A DNA stretch of 64,000 bases, taken from Streptomyces sp. NBC_00659. Lineage in GTDB: Bacteria > Actinomycetota > Actinomycetes > Streptomycetales > Streptomycetaceae. The position numbers and the translations under genes were made by a program. The stretch spans positions 7,564,001 to 7,628,000 of the forward strand of contig NZ_CP109031.1 of the NCBI RefSeq assembly GCF_036226925.1, in the 5' to 3' direction. Positions 25,575 through 35,928 of this stretch are shown one piece after another; the stretch's first letter is position 1, and the number at the start of each line of letters is the position of its first letter. Below the pieces are notes generated by a model. It saw only the letters and a program-made list of their open reading frames with translations. It was not told the DNA's origin and made no database searches.

Positions 25575-26138
25575 TCAGTCCCGGCCGGCGCCGGTCAGTG
25601 TGCGGGTGTAGCGCACCTCGGGCACCGCGACCCCGGCCGCCTCGAAGGGCTCCTCGGTGCCGTCGGGGCCGAAGCCGGCTCTCTCGTAGAAACGGCGGGC
25701 CGCGGTGTTCTCCTTGAGGACCCACAGCAGCATGCGTTCGTGCCCGGCCGCCGCGCAGCGGTCCGTGGACTCCCGCAGCAGGGCGTGGCCGACCCCCTGG
25801 CCCAGCACATCGGGGTGTACGTAGATGGCGTACAACTCGGCTTCCCCGGGGCCCGCTTCGCTGTCCCGGTGCGGTCCGTGGCAGGCCCAGCCGACCACGG
25901 ATCCGCCGCGCTCCGCGACCAGGTTCACGACGCTGCCGTCGCCCTGTCCGAGGTGGCGGCGCCGACGCGCCGCGTCCTCGGCCACACTGAGCCCGTCCAG
26001 GTACGACTGCGGTATAAGGCCCTTGTACGCGACCTGCCAGCCGCGCACCCGGATCTCCGCCACGCGCGGACAGTCGTCGAGGGTCATCTCACGGACCCGC
26101 AGCCCGCCGGGGGTGGAGACGAGAGTCGGATCGTCCAT
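25575..26138 (-). CDS. GNAT family N-acetyltransferase
   Basis: A 187-residue acetyltransferase using acetyl-CoA on an unknown amine. The fold is clear: LRVREMTLDDCPRVAEIRVRGWQVAYKGLIP at the N-terminus and the CoA-binding motif LGQGVGHALL (about residues 113-122) after a beta-strand ending in VHPD. LWVLKENTAARRFYERAGF is the typical C-terminal block. ATG 26138 is chosen; ATG 26156 is also in frame and neither has a good ribosome site. It is convergent with the HEAT gene. Confidence 0.85.
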   Translation of the reverse strand: MDDPTLVSTPGGLRVREMTLDDCPRVAEIRVRGWQVAYKGLIPQSYLDGLSVAEDAARRRRHLGQGDGSVVNLVAERGGSVVGWACHGPHRDSEAGPGEAELYAIYVHPDVLGQGVGHALLRESTDRCAAAGHERMLLWVLKENTAARRFYERAGFGPDGTEEPFEAAGVAVPEVRYTRTLTGAGRD

Positions 26139-26198
26139 GGGGCCATGATGGACCATGGGTCCGACAACGCCCCCGACGGGCGTCCGCGCGGGCGAGGT

Positions 26199-27782
26199 TC
26201 AGCCTCGGCGGCCGAGGAGTCCGTGCAGCGTCGCGCCCCGTGACGAGGAGGACGCGGCCTTCGCGGTCAGCGGCTTCGGGTCGGGCAGCGTCTCGCACAC
26301 CGCGTCGGCCTCGCCGCTGCCGTGCGGCACCTTGCCGTCGGCCAGATAGGCCGACAGGTACTTGTCCAGGCAGGCGTTGCCGCTCAGCGTGATGCCGTGG
26401 TTGCCTCCGCCCTGCTCGACCACCAGGCTGGAACCGCGCAGCTGGTGATGGACGGTCACCCCTCCCTCGTAGGGAGTGGCCGCGTCGTCGGTCGCCTGGA
26501 AGAGCAGCGTCGGCGGCAGACGGCGGTTGGAGATGTCCACCGGCCGGAGCGAGTCCGTGGGCCAGAACGCGCACGGCGCGTTGTACCAGGCGTTGTTCCA
26601 GGCCATGAACGGCGCCTTGTCGTACACCGCCCAGTTGTCCCGGCGCCACTGACGCCAGTCGCGCGGCCAGGACGCGTCACGGCACTGGACCGCCGTGTAG
26701 ACGCTGTAGCCGTTGTCGCCCGCGGCGTCCACGGCCCCGAAGTTCTCGTACGCCTCCACGAGCGCGTCCGAGTCCTTGCTGTTCACATAGGACGCGAACG
26801 CCTCGGCGAGGTAGGGCCAGTAGCCGTTGTAGTAGCCGCCCGGGATGAAGGTGTCCTCCAGTTCGGAGGCGCCCACCTTCTTCTGCGCGGGGTCCTTGGC
26901 GAGCGCCGCGCGCATCGCGTACCACTTGGCCTCGACCGCGGCCGGGTCGGTGCCGAGCTTGTAGGCCGCGTCGTTCTTGGCGACCCACGCCAGGAACGCC
27001 AGGTGGCGGTCGTTGAAGGCGTAGTCCTGGCTGAGGTTGTCGTCGTACCAGACCCCGGTGGGGTCGACGATGGAGTCGAGGACCAGCCGGCGGACCCGCT
27101 GCGGATACAGCTTGGCGTACACGGCTCCCAGGTAGGTGCCGTACGAGTAGCCGAAGTAGTTGATCTTCTTGGCGCCCAGGGCCGCGCGGATCGCGTCCAT
27201 GTCGCGGACCGCGCTCACCGTGTCGAGGTACGGCACCAGCTTCGCGTACTTCGTGCCGCACGCCTCGGCGAAGGTCCTGGCGCGGGCGAGGTTGGCCTTC
27301 TCGAGGGCCCTGGTGCTCGGCACGGTGTCGGGGCGGACGGGCTTGAAGTGCCCCGGCTCGCAGTCGATCGCGGGCTTGCTCCTGCCGACGCCGCGCGGGT
27401 CGAAGCCGATGACGTCGTACTGCGCCGCCACGGCCTTGGGCAGCGCGGAGGCGACGAACCCTGCCAGCGTCAGTCCGCTGCCGCCGGGACCGCCCGGGTT
27501 CACCAGCAGTGGTCCCTGGTACGTCTTCGCGGTGTGCGGGACGCGGGACAGAGCGAGGGTGATCCGCTCGCTGTAGGGGTTCGTATGGTCCAGCGGTACC
27601 TTCACGGACGCGCACTGGAGCGTCGGATAGTCGCTGGTGCCGCACTTCTTCCAGACGGGTTTCGCGGTCCGGGCGGTGCGCGGTGCGGCGGCGGAGCCGG
27701 TGCTCGCCTCGGCGGGGATCGACGTGATCATCCCGGCCAGCACGACGGCCGCCCCGCACAGAGCGGCTGCGCGTTTTTTCAC
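26199..27782 (-). CDS. Secreted alpha/beta-hydrolase, tripeptidyl-aminopeptidase type
   Basis: A 527-residue exported hydrolase. A KKR-type signal peptide runs to about residue 27 (AEA-S). The oxyanion region is NPGGPGGSG (95-103). The nucleophile is S213 in GYSYG. Asp lies in the FQATDDAATP segment and His in GGGNHGIT. The C-terminal domain is typical of Streptomyces tripeptidyl aminopeptidases, which trim tripeptides from the N-terminus of extracellular proteins. GTG 27782 follows GGGAGGCCTT. Confidence 0.9.
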   Translation of the reverse strand: MKKRAAALCGAAVVLAGMITSIPAEASTGSAAAPRTARTAKPVWKKCGTSDYPTLQCASVKVPLDHTNPYSERITLALSRVPHTAKTYQGPLLVNPGGPGGSGLTLAGFVASALPKAVAAQYDVIGFDPRGVGRSKPAIDCEPGHFKPVRPDTVPSTRALEKANLARARTFAEACGTKYAKLVPYLDTVSAVRDMDAIRAALGAKKINYFGYSYGTYLGAVYAKLYPQRVRRLVLDSIVDPTGVWYDDNLSQDYAFNDRHLAFLAWVAKNDAAYKLGTDPAAVEAKWYAMRAALAKDPAQKKVGASELEDTFIPGGYYNGYWPYLAEAFASYVNSKDSDALVEAYENFGAVDAAGDNGYSVYTAVQCRDASWPRDWRQWRRDNWAVYDKAPFMAWNNAWYNAPCAFWPTDSLRPVDISNRRLPPTLLFQATDDAATPYEGGVTVHHQLRGSSLVVEQGGGNHGITLSGNACLDKYLSAYLADGKVPHGSGEADAVCETLPDPKPLTAKAASSSSRGATLHGLLGRRG

Positions 27783-27998
27783 AAGGCCTCCCAGGACGGA
27801 GGATTCTGAGCCGTGCACGCCACGGCCTTCGCCGTATCGTGCCGGACAGGGGTCCTGGAAGAACGTGTTCCGGTGAGACTCGACCCGATTGGATCGCGGG
27901 ATGCGCTCGGATGCCGCCACGAACCGCATCCCGGGCCCTCGGCGAGGCGGTCTCGCGGAAGCGCGGGACGAGCCGTTGTGACGGGTCGTCATCGGCCT

Positions 27999-29063
27999 TC
28001 AGAGCAGCGTCAGCTGCGTCGGTCCCGGCGCGGTGGGTGCCGAGCCGGTGGGTGCCGGGGCGGCCGCGGGCTCGGGAAGGGCGATCCGGCGCGGCATGCC
28101 CGCGCGCGCGGGGCCGATGCCGTACTCCTGTGCCAGCTCGTGCACCTGACGGGTGATCCGGCGCTGATACCACTTCGGGGCGTAGGCGCCCTCCGCGTAC
28201 AGCCGCTCGTAGCGCCGTACGAGGTACGGGTGGTGGTGTTCCAGCCAGGCCATGAACCACTCCCGGGCGCCGGGCCGCAGATGCAGCACCAGAGGGGTCA
28301 CCGAGGTGGCCCCGGACGCCGCGACGGCCTGGACGGTGGCGCGCAGCTGGGCGGGGTGGTCGCCGAGGAAGGGGATCACGGGGGCCATGAGGACGCCGCA
28401 GCCGATGCCGTGGTCCGTCAGGGTGCGGACGACGTCCAGACGGCGCTCGGGGGCCGGTGTGCCCGGCTCCACGGTGCGCCACAGCTCGGTGTCGGTGAAA
28501 CCCACGGAGACCGAGATCCCGACGTCGGTGACCTCCGAGGCCTGCTTCAGCAGGTCGAGGTCGCGCAGGATGAGCGTGCCCTTCGTCAGGATCGAGAAGG
28601 GGTTCGCGTGATCGCGCAGGGCCGCGATGATGCCCGGCATGAGCCGGTAGCGGCCCTCCGCGCGCTGATAGCAGTCGACGTTGGTGCCCATGGCGATGTG
28701 TTCGCCGTGCCAGCGGCGCGAGGCGAGGTGTCGGCGCAGCAGCTCCGGCGCGTTGACCTTCACCACGATCTGGGAGTCGAACCCGAGTCCGGTGTCGAGG
28801 TCCAGATAGCTGTGCGTCTTGCGGGCGAAACAGTAGACACAGGCGTGTGAGCAGCCGCGATAGGGGTTGACCGTCCACTCGAACGGCATGCGGGAGGCTC
28901 CCGGCACCCGGTTCACGATCGAGCGCGCCCGGACCTCGTGGAACGTGATCCCTCTGAACTCGGGCGTGTCGAACGTCCTTGTCGTGACCGCGTCCGCGCC
29001 GAACAGAGCGGCGTCCAGGGCGGGGCCCCCGGTGGGGTCCGCTGTCAGGTTCTCCCAGCGCAT
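27999..29063 (-). CDS. Rv2578c-type radical SAM protein
   Basis: A 354-residue radical SAM enzyme with the cluster motif C71-x3-C75-x2-C78, followed by AFARKTHSYLDLDTG. The arrangement resembles spore photoproduct lyase-like proteins and mycobacterial Rv2578c, for which no reaction is established to my knowledge. The C-terminus is Pro/Ala-rich, a likely disordered tail. ATG 29063 follows TAGGAGGCGCC. A LexA-type box (29096-29107) lies 33 bases before the start, pointing to the DNA-damage response. Confidence 0.87.
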   Translation of the reverse strand: MRWENLTADPTGGPALDAALFGADAVTTRTFDTPEFRGITFHEVRARSIVNRVPGASRMPFEWTVNPYRGCSHACVYCFARKTHSYLDLDTGLGFDSQIVVKVNAPELLRRHLASRRWHGEHIAMGTNVDCYQRAEGRYRLMPGIIAALRDHANPFSILTKGTLILRDLDLLKQASEVTDVGISVSVGFTDTELWRTVEPGTPAPERRLDVVRTLTDHGIGCGVLMAPVIPFLGDHPAQLRATVQAVAASGATSVTPLVLHLRPGAREWFMAWLEHHHPYLVRRYERLYAEGAYAPKWYQRRITRQVHELAQEYGIGPARAGMPRRIALPEPAAAPAPTGSAPTAPGPTQLTLL

Positions 29064-29095
29064 GGCGCCTCCTAGGTAGCACTGGACAGAGAATA

Positions 29096-29107
29096 GAACA
29101 CATGTTC
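29096..29107 (-). promoter_or_regulatory. LexA (SOS) box
   Basis: GAAC-ACAT-GTTC matches the GAAC-N4-GTTC core bound by LexA in Gram-positive bacteria. It lies 33-44 bases upstream of the radical SAM start and about 140 bases upstream of the divergent SRPBCC gene. No other exact copy was noticed in the parts I inspected. Confidence 0.6.
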
Positions 29108-29244
29108 CCTTGATCGTGCGACCTGATTCCCGTGTCGCCCCTTCGGCGCCGCCCGCGTCCACGGGCACCCCGATTTGGGGGGCCGGGGCGCCGGGTGGTT
29201 GGCTGGCCGCACACCCCGAGGAACCAAGTGCTGGAGGAAGTGCC

Positions 29245-29688
29245 ATGGCGCAGGTCGAGGCGACGACGGAGCGGGTCATCGCGGCGGACGCGGAGGCGGT
29301 GTTCGACGCCCTGGCCGACTACAACGGCGCGCGGCCCAAGCTGCTGCCCGAGCACTTCAGCGAGTACGAGGTGCGCGAGGGCGGCGACGGCGAGGGCACC
29401 CTCGTCCACTGGAAGCTCCAGGCCACCAGCAAGCGCGTCCGTGACTGCCTGCTCGAGGTGAGCGAGCCCACCGACGGCGAGCTCGTCGAGAAGGACCGCA
29501 ACTCCTCCATGGTCACCACCTGGCGGGTCACCCCGGCCGGTGAGGGGAAGTCGCGCGTGGTGGTCACCAGCGTCTGGAACGGCGCGGGCGGCATCGGCGG
29601 CTTCTTCGAGCGGACCTTCGCGCCCAAGGGCCTCGGCCGCATCTACGACGCCGTGCTCGCCAACCTGGCGACGCAGACCGAGAAGTGA
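29245..29688 (+). CDS. SRPBCC / polyketide-cyclase-like protein
   Basis: A 147-residue protein of the START/SRPBCC fold, a lipid- or small-hydrophobe-binding beta-grip. It opens with VEATTERVIAADAEAVFDALADY, as in this superfamily, and ends with the long C-terminal helix LGRIYDAVLANLATQTE. ATG 29245 follows TGGAGGAAG. Ligand unknown. It is divergent from the radical SAM gene and could share its regulatory region. Confidence 0.82.
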   Translation: MAQVEATTERVIAADAEAVFDALADYNGARPKLLPEHFSEYEVREGGDGEGTLVHWKLQATSKRVRDCLLEVSEPTDGELVEKDRNSSMVTTWRVTPAGEGKSRVVVTSVWNGAGGIGGFFERTFAPKGLGRIYDAVLANLATQTEK

Positions 29689-29915
29689 CCCCGCCCTCCG
29701 GGACGCGCACGGCTCCCGGAGGCCCAGGTACGGCCGCCGGTCGGTGACTTGACGGCCGCTGCCGTCAAGAGGCCGTCCCCGAAAGCGTGTTGTGCCCTCA
29801 CCGTTTCGGGTGGAAGTCCCTCCCGCTCGGCGATATGCCGTAACTCGTCATGCTTGCCGGAAGTTGTCGCGATTGGCGGCAATTGTGCGGCGGGTGTGAC
29901 GAGGGGAGCGGATAC

Positions 29916-32306
29916 GTGGGCGGGATCACTCAGGTGCGGGACGAACCGGCCGTCGCACCCGCGCGAAACCCCGTTCCGAAGGCCGCCGAACCCGTCGGGC
30001 CGACCCCGCGACAGGTGCGGCTGATCTTCTGCGGACTGATCCCCGCCCTGCTCCTCGCCGCTCTCGAGCAGATGATCGTGGCCACCGCGCTCCCGAGGAT
30101 CGTCGGAGAACTGCACGGCCTCGACCGGATGTCCTGGGCGATCACCGCCTACCTGCTCACCTCCACCGTCGGACTCCCCGTCTACGGCAAGCTCGGCGAC
30201 CTCTACGGCCGCAAGGGCGTCTTCCAGTTCGCCATCGCCGTCTTCGTCATCGGCTCCGCGCTCGCCGGACGGGCGGGGACCATGGACCAGCTGATCGCCT
30301 TCCGCGCGGTCCAGGGCGTCGGCGCCGGAGGCCTCATGATCGGCGTGCAGGCGATCATCGCGGACATCGTGCCGCCCCGCCGACGCGGCCGGTTCATGGG
30401 GCTGATCGGCGCCGCGTTCGGTCTCGCCTCGGTCGCGGGTCCCCTGCTGGGCGGCTACTTCACCGACCATCTGTCCTGGCGGTGGTGCTTCTACGTCAAC
30501 GTGCCCTTCGGACTGCTCACCCTGGCCGTCGTCACCGTCGTCCTGAAGCTGCCGAAGCCCGCCGTCCGGGGATGCGTCGACGTCCTCGGGGTGCTGCTCC
30601 TCGCCACCGCCTCGACCTGCCTGGTCCTGCTGACCAGTTGGGGCGGCACCGAGTACGCCTGGAGCTCACGGGTCGTCCTCGCCCTCGCGGCGGGCGCGGT
30701 CGTCACGACGGCGCTCTTCCTCGTCGTCGAGCGCTTCGCGGTCGACCCCCTCATCCCGCTGCGGCTGTTCAGGGATCCCGTCTTCAACGTCACCGCGCTC
30801 GTCGGTCTGGTCGTCGGGGCCGCGCTCTTCGGGGCCGCCGGCTACCTCCCCACCTTCCTGCAGATGGCGGCCGGCGCCGGCGCCACGGAGTCCGGACTCC
30901 TGATGCTCCCGATGATGGGCGGCATCGTCGTCGCCTCCGTCGTCTCCGGGCAGCTCGTCAGCCGTACCGGCCGCTACAAGGTCTTCCCGGTCCTCGGCTG
31001 CGCCCTGTCCGCAGCAGGCATGTGGCTGCTCTCCCGCCTCGACGCCGGAACCCCCCGGCTGCACTACAGCGTCTGGATGGCGGTCCTCGGCGCCGGTATC
31101 GGCATGGTGATGCCGGTGCTGGTGGTCGCCGTGCAGAACTCCGTACGCCCCGCCGACCTCGGCGCCGCGACCAGCGCCGGCACCTTCTTCCGCCAGATCG
31201 GCGGCAGCGTCGGCGCCGCCGTCTTCGGCACCCTCTTCGCCGGCCGGCTCGCCGACGCGCTCGCCGACCGCCTTCCCGCGCGCGCGGGCGAGGAGGCCCC
31301 GGACCCCGAGTCCATCACCCCGCAGCTCGTCCACGCGATGCCCGCGGCCCTGCGCGACCGGTACATCGGCGCCTACGCGGACGCCATGCCGCGGATCTTC
31401 CTCTACCTCGTGCCGGTACTCGTCCTCGGCCTGCTCATCGCCTTCTTCCTCAAGGAGAAACCGCTGGTGACCCACAACGCATCCACCGCCGACCCGGAAT
31501 CCGCGCGGACGAACGACCGTATTCCGCGGGCCCGTTCGGGGTACGCCGCCGGGATCCCCGTCTGCGGCACGGTGCAGCACCCCGACGGCACCGCCGTGGC
31601 GCGCGCCGCGCTCACCCTCATCGACATCGGCGGACAGCAGATCGGGCGGGGCGCCAGCGGGGACGACGGCCGCTACGCGCTGTCCACGCCCGGGGAGGGC
31701 TCGTACGTACTGATCGCCGCCGCCGGGGGCCACCAGCCGCAGGCCGTCTCGGTGACGGTCGGCGAACGGCCGGTGGAACTCGATGTCGTGCTGGGCGGCG
31801 CGGGACGGCTCACCGGCAGCGTGCTGACCGCCGACGGCACCCCCGTGCGGGAGGCCGCCGTCACCCTCACCAACGCGCACGGCGAGGTGGTCGCCACCAC
31901 GCGCAGCGGACGCGAGGGCGGCTACGTCATCACGGAACTGGTGGCCGGCGAGTACACCCTCGCCGCCGGCGCGCCCGCGTTCCGCCCCGCCGCGCTCCCG
32001 GTGACCGTCCAGGCGGCCCGGGAGACCCGCCAGGACGTCGAACTCGCCGGTGGCGCCGTGCTGCGCGGCACCGTCCGGGCGGGCGGCGGACGGCCCGTGG
32101 AGGACGCGCGCGTGACGCTGCTGGACGCGGCGGGCAACGTGGTCGACACCCTCACCACCGGCCCCGACGGGACGTTCCGGTTCATCGATCTGTCGTCCGG
32201 CGAGTACACCGTCATCGCGGCGGGCTATCCGCCCGTGGCCACCGTGCTCCAGGTCTCCGGAGGCGGCCGCACGGAACGCGACCTGCAGGTGGGCCACGAA
32301 GACTGA
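29916..32306 (+). CDS. MFS exporter (DHA2 type) with three C-terminal beta-sandwich domains
   Basis: A 796-residue fusion. Residues about 30-525 form a 14-helix drug-exporter of the DHA2/EmrB type ([44 protein letters not shown]). From about 545 to the end come three carboxypeptidase-regulatory/Cna-B-like repeats of about 85 residues, each with a PDGT/ADGT strand, a DGRY or GGYV turn and a GEYTL strand. GTG 29916 follows GGGGAGCGGATAC. The extension is predicted on the cytoplasmic side if 14 helices is right, which is unusual for this fold. Confidence 0.88.
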   Translation: MGGITQVRDEPAVAPARNPVPKAAEPVGPTPRQVRLIFCGLIPALLLAALEQMIVATALPRIVGELHGLDRMSWAITAYLLTSTVGLPVYGKLGDLYGRKGVFQFAIAVFVIGSALAGRAGTMDQLIAFRAVQGVGAGGLMIGVQAIIADIVPPRRRGRFMGLIGAAFGLASVAGPLLGGYFTDHLSWRWCFYVNVPFGLLTLAVVTVVLKLPKPAVRGCVDVLGVLLLATASTCLVLLTSWGGTEYAWSSRVVLALAAGAVVTTALFLVVERFAVDPLIPLRLFRDPVFNVTALVGLVVGAALFGAAGYLPTFLQMAAGAGATESGLLMLPMMGGIVVASVVSGQLVSRTGRYKVFPVLGCALSAAGMWLLSRLDAGTPRLHYSVWMAVLGAGIGMVMPVLVVAVQNSVRPADLGAATSAGTFFRQIGGSVGAAVFGTLFAGRLADALADRLPARAGEEAPDPESITPQLVHAMPAALRDRYIGAYADAMPRIFLYLVPVLVLGLLIAFFLKEKPLVTHNASTADPESARTNDRIPRARSGYAAGIPVCGTVQHPDGTAVARAALTLIDIGGQQIGRGASGDDGRYALSTPGEGSYVLIAAAGGHQPQAVSVTVGERPVELDVVLGGAGRLTGSVLTADGTPVREAAVTLTNAHGEVVATTRSGREGGYVITELVAGEYTLAAGAPAFRPAALPVTVQAARETRQDVELAGGAVLRGTVRAGGGRPVEDARVTLLDAAGNVVDTLTTGPDGTFRFIDLSSGEYTVIAAGYPPVATVLQVSGGGRTERDLQVGHED

Positions 32307-32480
32307 CGCGCACGCCCGCGCGGACCGGGCCCGACGGGCGCCCCGGGAGGCGCGCTGCGCGCCGGAGCCGCCCCGGCCGGGGTCAATTCCCGCATTGCCA
32401 CACATCGCGACAGACCGCCGCCGTACGGTAGTGGAGGCGGCACAGATCTTGCGGAGCCGTGGGGAGAGAGGGTCTGGGCC

Positions 32481-34937
32481 ATGGACCATGGCACCGAAGC
32501 CGGCACAGCTCCGAGCCCTGGGACCGGGGGCGGCGCGACGGGCCACGGGGAAGCCGGTCGCATCCCGCTGGCCGTGGTGGTCGTGGACCGCGACGGGCTG
32601 GTCTCGCACTGGAGCAGCGGCGCACGGCGCATGTTCGGCGTCCCCAAGGAAGAAGCTCTGGGCCGCCACGCGGTGGACCTGCTCCCGGTCTCCGGCGCGC
32701 TCCCCGAGGACGCGGGCGCGCCCCCCTTCGGCAGCCGTGCCACGTACGACGGACTCGGGCCCGGCCTGGAGTCCTCCCTGGACGGGCATCTCTCCTATCC
32801 CGCCGCCGGACGCGCCCGGCTCACCGCTGCCGGTCCCGAGCGGATCGACGTCCTGTGGTGGGCCTACCCGCTGGTGGGCCCCGGCCCGGAGCGGCTGCTC
32901 GTGCTCGCCGCCGACGCGGCCGCGACGCGGCACGAGGACGACGACGTCTCCTTCGAGCGCATCGCGCCCGGCTTCGCGCTGCACACCGACTTCCCCGGCG
33001 CCGAGGAACTGGCCCGCCGGCTTCCCGACATCCTGCCCAGCATGAGCGTCGGCGACAGCGCCCGCATCGTCTCGCAGGTTCTGGAACTGGGATATCCCGT
33101 CCTGGAGTTCAGCCAGAACGACCGGGTGCCCGTCACCCCCGACTGGGGCGTGCCCAGGCGCGCGGAACGCACGGCACGCCGTGAGCGGGCGGCCCGGGCC
33201 GAGGCCCGCGGAGCGCTCCTGCCGGGGGACCTCACGGACGACGAGGGAGAGGACCTCGAGTACGTCGCCGTCCGGGAGCGCCTGGAATTCCTGAACGAGG
33301 TCAGCGGGCGCATCGGAACCTCCCTCGACCTGTCGCGCACCATCGTGGAGGTCAGCCGGGCCGTCGTGCCGCGCTTCACGGACGTGGCGGGCACCTATCT
33401 GCGTGAGCAGGTCGTCGCCGGTGAGGGCTTCCCCGACGGTGTGCCCGACACGACCACCCTGTGGCACCGGGTCGCCCTGGAGCACACGGACGAGCCGGGC
33501 CGCTGGGACGACGTCGTGCCGGTCGGCGAGGCCATGCCCTTCCCGGCGCACACCCCGTTCTTCCAGTGCATGACCACCGGTGAGCCGGTCCTCGTGCCGC
33601 GTATCAGCGAGCAGATGGGGCACATGATCGCCGCGCAGTTCGACAAGCGCGACATCAGGCCGCTCATCACCAACCGCTCCATGCTGGTCGTGCCCCTCAA
33701 GGCCCGTAACGTGGTGCTCGGGTTCATGATCCTGCTGCGTCATCCGGAGCGCGTCGAGTTCAACGACATGGACCGGGTCACCGGCGCCGAACTGGCCGCC
33801 CGGGCCGGTCTGGTGCTGGACAACGCGCGCATGTACACGTACCAGGAGAGCGTCGCCGAGATGCTCCAGGACAGCATGCTGCCGACCATCGCGCCCCGCA
33901 TGGCCGGCTGCGACATCGCCACCCGCTATCTGCCGGGAACGCTCCTCGGACGCGTCGGCGGCGACTGGTTCGACTCGGTGAAGCTGCCCGGCTCGCGCAC
34001 CGCCCTGGTCGTCGGGGACGTCATGGGCCACGGTCTCAACTCCGCCGCGATGATGGGCCAGTTGCGCACCGCCGTACAGACCATGGCCGCCCTCGACCTG
34101 CCGCCCGCCCAGCTCCTGCGCAACCTGGACGACCTCGCCCAGCGCCTCGGCGACACCTATCTCGCGACCTGCCTGTACGCCGTCTACGACCCGATCGCCG
34201 GCCTGCTGCACCTCGCCAACGCCGGCCATATCCCGCCGGTCCTGGTCCGCGCCGCGGACGGCCGCAGCGAGCTGCTCGACCTGCCGACCGGAGCGCCCAT
34301 CGGGGTCGGCGGAGTGCCCTTCGAGGCGGTCCGCGTGCGGGTGCGGCCCGGCGACCGGCTCGTGATGTGCACCGACGGGCTGGTCGAGGTCCGCGGCGAG
34401 GACATCGGCGTCGGCCTGGCCACCCTCTGCGAGTCCGCCGCCCACCCGGCCGCCTCCATGGACCACGCCTGCGACACCATCATCCGCGCGCTCAACACCC
34501 GCGGCGGGCGCAAGGACGACGTCGCCCTGCTGATGGCCCGGCTCAACGGGATCGCGCCCGAGGACATCGCCGAATGGCGCCTGGCGCTCGACCCGGTGGA
34601 GGTCGCCAGAGCGCGCGCCGTGGTCCGCGAACAGCTTCACGCGTGGGGCCTGGCGGGCCTCGCCGACAACGCCGAGCTGATGGTCGGCGAGCTCGTCACC
34701 AACGCCGTACGGCATGCGCAGAGCCGCCGGATCGAGCTGCGGCTCGTTCGCGGCGACACCCTGCTCTGCGAGGTGGACGACGACGACCACACGCTCCCGG
34801 CCCTGCTCAGCGCGGGGCCCGCGGACGAGTTCGGACGCGGCCTCAGGCTCGTCAGCGCGCTGTCCCGCGAGTGGGGCGCCAGCCGCACCGGCGCCGGCAA
34901 GACCGCGTGGTTCGAACTGACGCTTCCCCGCGGCTGA
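32481..34937 (+). CDS. PAS-GAF-SpoIIE phosphatase-HATPase regulator
   Basis: An 818-residue signalling protein. Order: PAS (about 28-140, VVVVDRDGLVSHWSSGARRMFG), linker, GAF (about 268-450), PP2C/SpoIIE serine phosphatase (about 455-685, with LQDSMLPT, GGDWFD, GDVMGHG, CTDGLVEVR and KDDVALL), and a C-terminal anti-sigma-type HATPase (about 695-818, ELVTNAVRHA). It probably senses a signal and dephosphorylates an anti-anti-sigma factor, with the HATPase able to act as a kinase. Sigma partners are not adjacent; the SigB-type gene at 52943 is a possible target. Confidence 0.9.
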   Translation: MDHGTEAGTAPSPGTGGGATGHGEAGRIPLAVVVVDRDGLVSHWSSGARRMFGVPKEEALGRHAVDLLPVSGALPEDAGAPPFGSRATYDGLGPGLESSLDGHLSYPAAGRARLTAAGPERIDVLWWAYPLVGPGPERLLVLAADAAATRHEDDDVSFERIAPGFALHTDFPGAEELARRLPDILPSMSVGDSARIVSQVLELGYPVLEFSQNDRVPVTPDWGVPRRAERTARRERAARAEARGALLPGDLTDDEGEDLEYVAVRERLEFLNEVSGRIGTSLDLSRTIVEVSRAVVPRFTDVAGTYLREQVVAGEGFPDGVPDTTTLWHRVALEHTDEPGRWDDVVPVGEAMPFPAHTPFFQCMTTGEPVLVPRISEQMGHMIAAQFDKRDIRPLITNRSMLVVPLKARNVVLGFMILLRHPERVEFNDMDRVTGAELAARAGLVLDNARMYTYQESVAEMLQDSMLPTIAPRMAGCDIATRYLPGTLLGRVGGDWFDSVKLPGSRTALVVGDVMGHGLNSAAMMGQLRTAVQTMAALDLPPAQLLRNLDDLAQRLGDTYLATCLYAVYDPIAGLLHLANAGHIPPVLVRAADGRSELLDLPTGAPIGVGGVPFEAVRVRVRPGDRLVMCTDGLVEVRGEDIGVGLATLCESAAHPAASMDHACDTIIRALNTRGGRKDDVALLMARLNGIAPEDIAEWRLALDPVEVARARAVVREQLHAWGLAGLADNAELMVGELVTNAVRHAQSRRIELRLVRGDTLLCEVDDDDHTLPALLSAGPADEFGRGLRLVSALSREWGASRTGAGKTAWFELTLPRG

Positions 34938-35128
34938 TCCGTCCGTGCGGCGCCCCGCACGCCCGGGCGGCTCCCGGCGCGCGAGGGCGTACGGGGGCGT
35001 ATGGGGCGTACGGGGTTCGAATGAGAGGTGAAGGAATGCGCCGGCGGCTTGTCGCCGCAGGCCGGGCGCGATAGACCGATCAGGCCCGCCGGGTCCCGGC
35101 GGGCGCGGTCGCGACCCCGGGAGCGGGC

Positions 35129-35854
35129 ATGAGCGTGAGCAGTCGGTACCGAGGGGCCTGGGAGGGCTTCTGGAGCGAGGCCCCCGGCGGACAGGGCGGG
35201 GTCCTGTGGGACGCCGAGCCCGCGCTCACGGCCGCGGTCCACCTCGCCCACTTCGAGCCGTACCTGACGGCACCCGACCTGCCCCTGGTGGACCTCGGTT
35301 GCGGCAACGGCACCCAGACCCGCTTCCTGTCCGACCGGTTCCCGCAGGTCGTCGGCACCGACCTCGTGTCCGCGGCGCTCGACCACGCCCGTGCCGCCGA
35401 TCCGGCGGGCCGGGCCCGGTACCGCCTGCTCGACGCGGCGGACAAGGCCGAGACCGAGGCGCTGCACGCGGAGCTCGGCGACGCCAACGTCTACATGCGC
35501 GGTGTGCTCCACCAGTCCGAGCCGGACGACCGGCAGCCCCTCGCGGACGGCCTGGCCACCCTCGCGGGCGACCGGGGCCGGGTCTTCCTGGTCGAGCTCG
35601 CCCAGGCCGCCGGTCCGATCCTGCGCGCCCTGGCGCAGAGCCCGGACGGCCCTCCGGCCAAGCTGGCCCCGGTGTTCCGGCACGGCATAGCCCCGGGCGA
35701 GGTCGCGGACGCCGCGGTCCCCGAGTACCTGCGCCAGGCCGGCCTCACCGTCCTCGCGAGCGGTGAACTCCCGCTCTTCACGACCGAGCACACGTCCGAC
35801 GGCGTCCTCATCGACCTTCCGTCGCGGTGGGTGGTGGCCGGACGTCCCGGGTGA
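35129..35854 (+). CDS. Class I SAM-dependent methyltransferase
   Basis: A 241-residue methyltransferase. Motif I is LVDLGCGNGTQTRFLSD (about residues 52-68), followed by an acidic VVGTDLVSAALDHARA that binds the ribose. ATG 35129 follows GGGAGC. It lies 74 bases before the M55 peptidase gene on the same strand, so it may belong to the peptide cluster. Substrate unknown. Confidence 0.83.
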   Translation: MSVSSRYRGAWEGFWSEAPGGQGGVLWDAEPALTAAVHLAHFEPYLTAPDLPLVDLGCGNGTQTRFLSDRFPQVVGTDLVSAALDHARAADPAGRARYRLLDAADKAETEALHAELGDANVYMRGVLHQSEPDDRQPLADGLATLAGDRGRVFLVELAQAAGPILRALAQSPDGPPAKLAPVFRHGIAPGEVADAAVPEYLRQAGLTVLASGELPLFTTEHTSDGVLIDLPSRWVVAGRPG

Positions 35855-35928
35855 CACCGGTGGCCCGGACCGGGGAGAGTTGTCCACAGGCTCTGCCGGG
35901 TCCGGGCCGAAGCGCGTACGGTTTCGGC

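Noticed and set aside
27861..27870. GAACGTGTTC resembling a second LexA box before the secreted peptidase gene
   Set aside because: The half-sites are separated by two bases rather than four, so the spacing is wrong for LexA.
26677..29409. Long minus-strand frame spanning the peptidase and radical SAM genes
   Set aside because: It runs out of frame through two well-defined proteins and gives Arg/Pro/Gly-rich nonsense.
30666..34790. Very long open frame (over 1,300 codons) on the minus strand opposite the MFS and phosphatase genes
   Set aside because: It is a GC-bias shadow: the plus-strand proteins carry clear domains and the minus reading has none.
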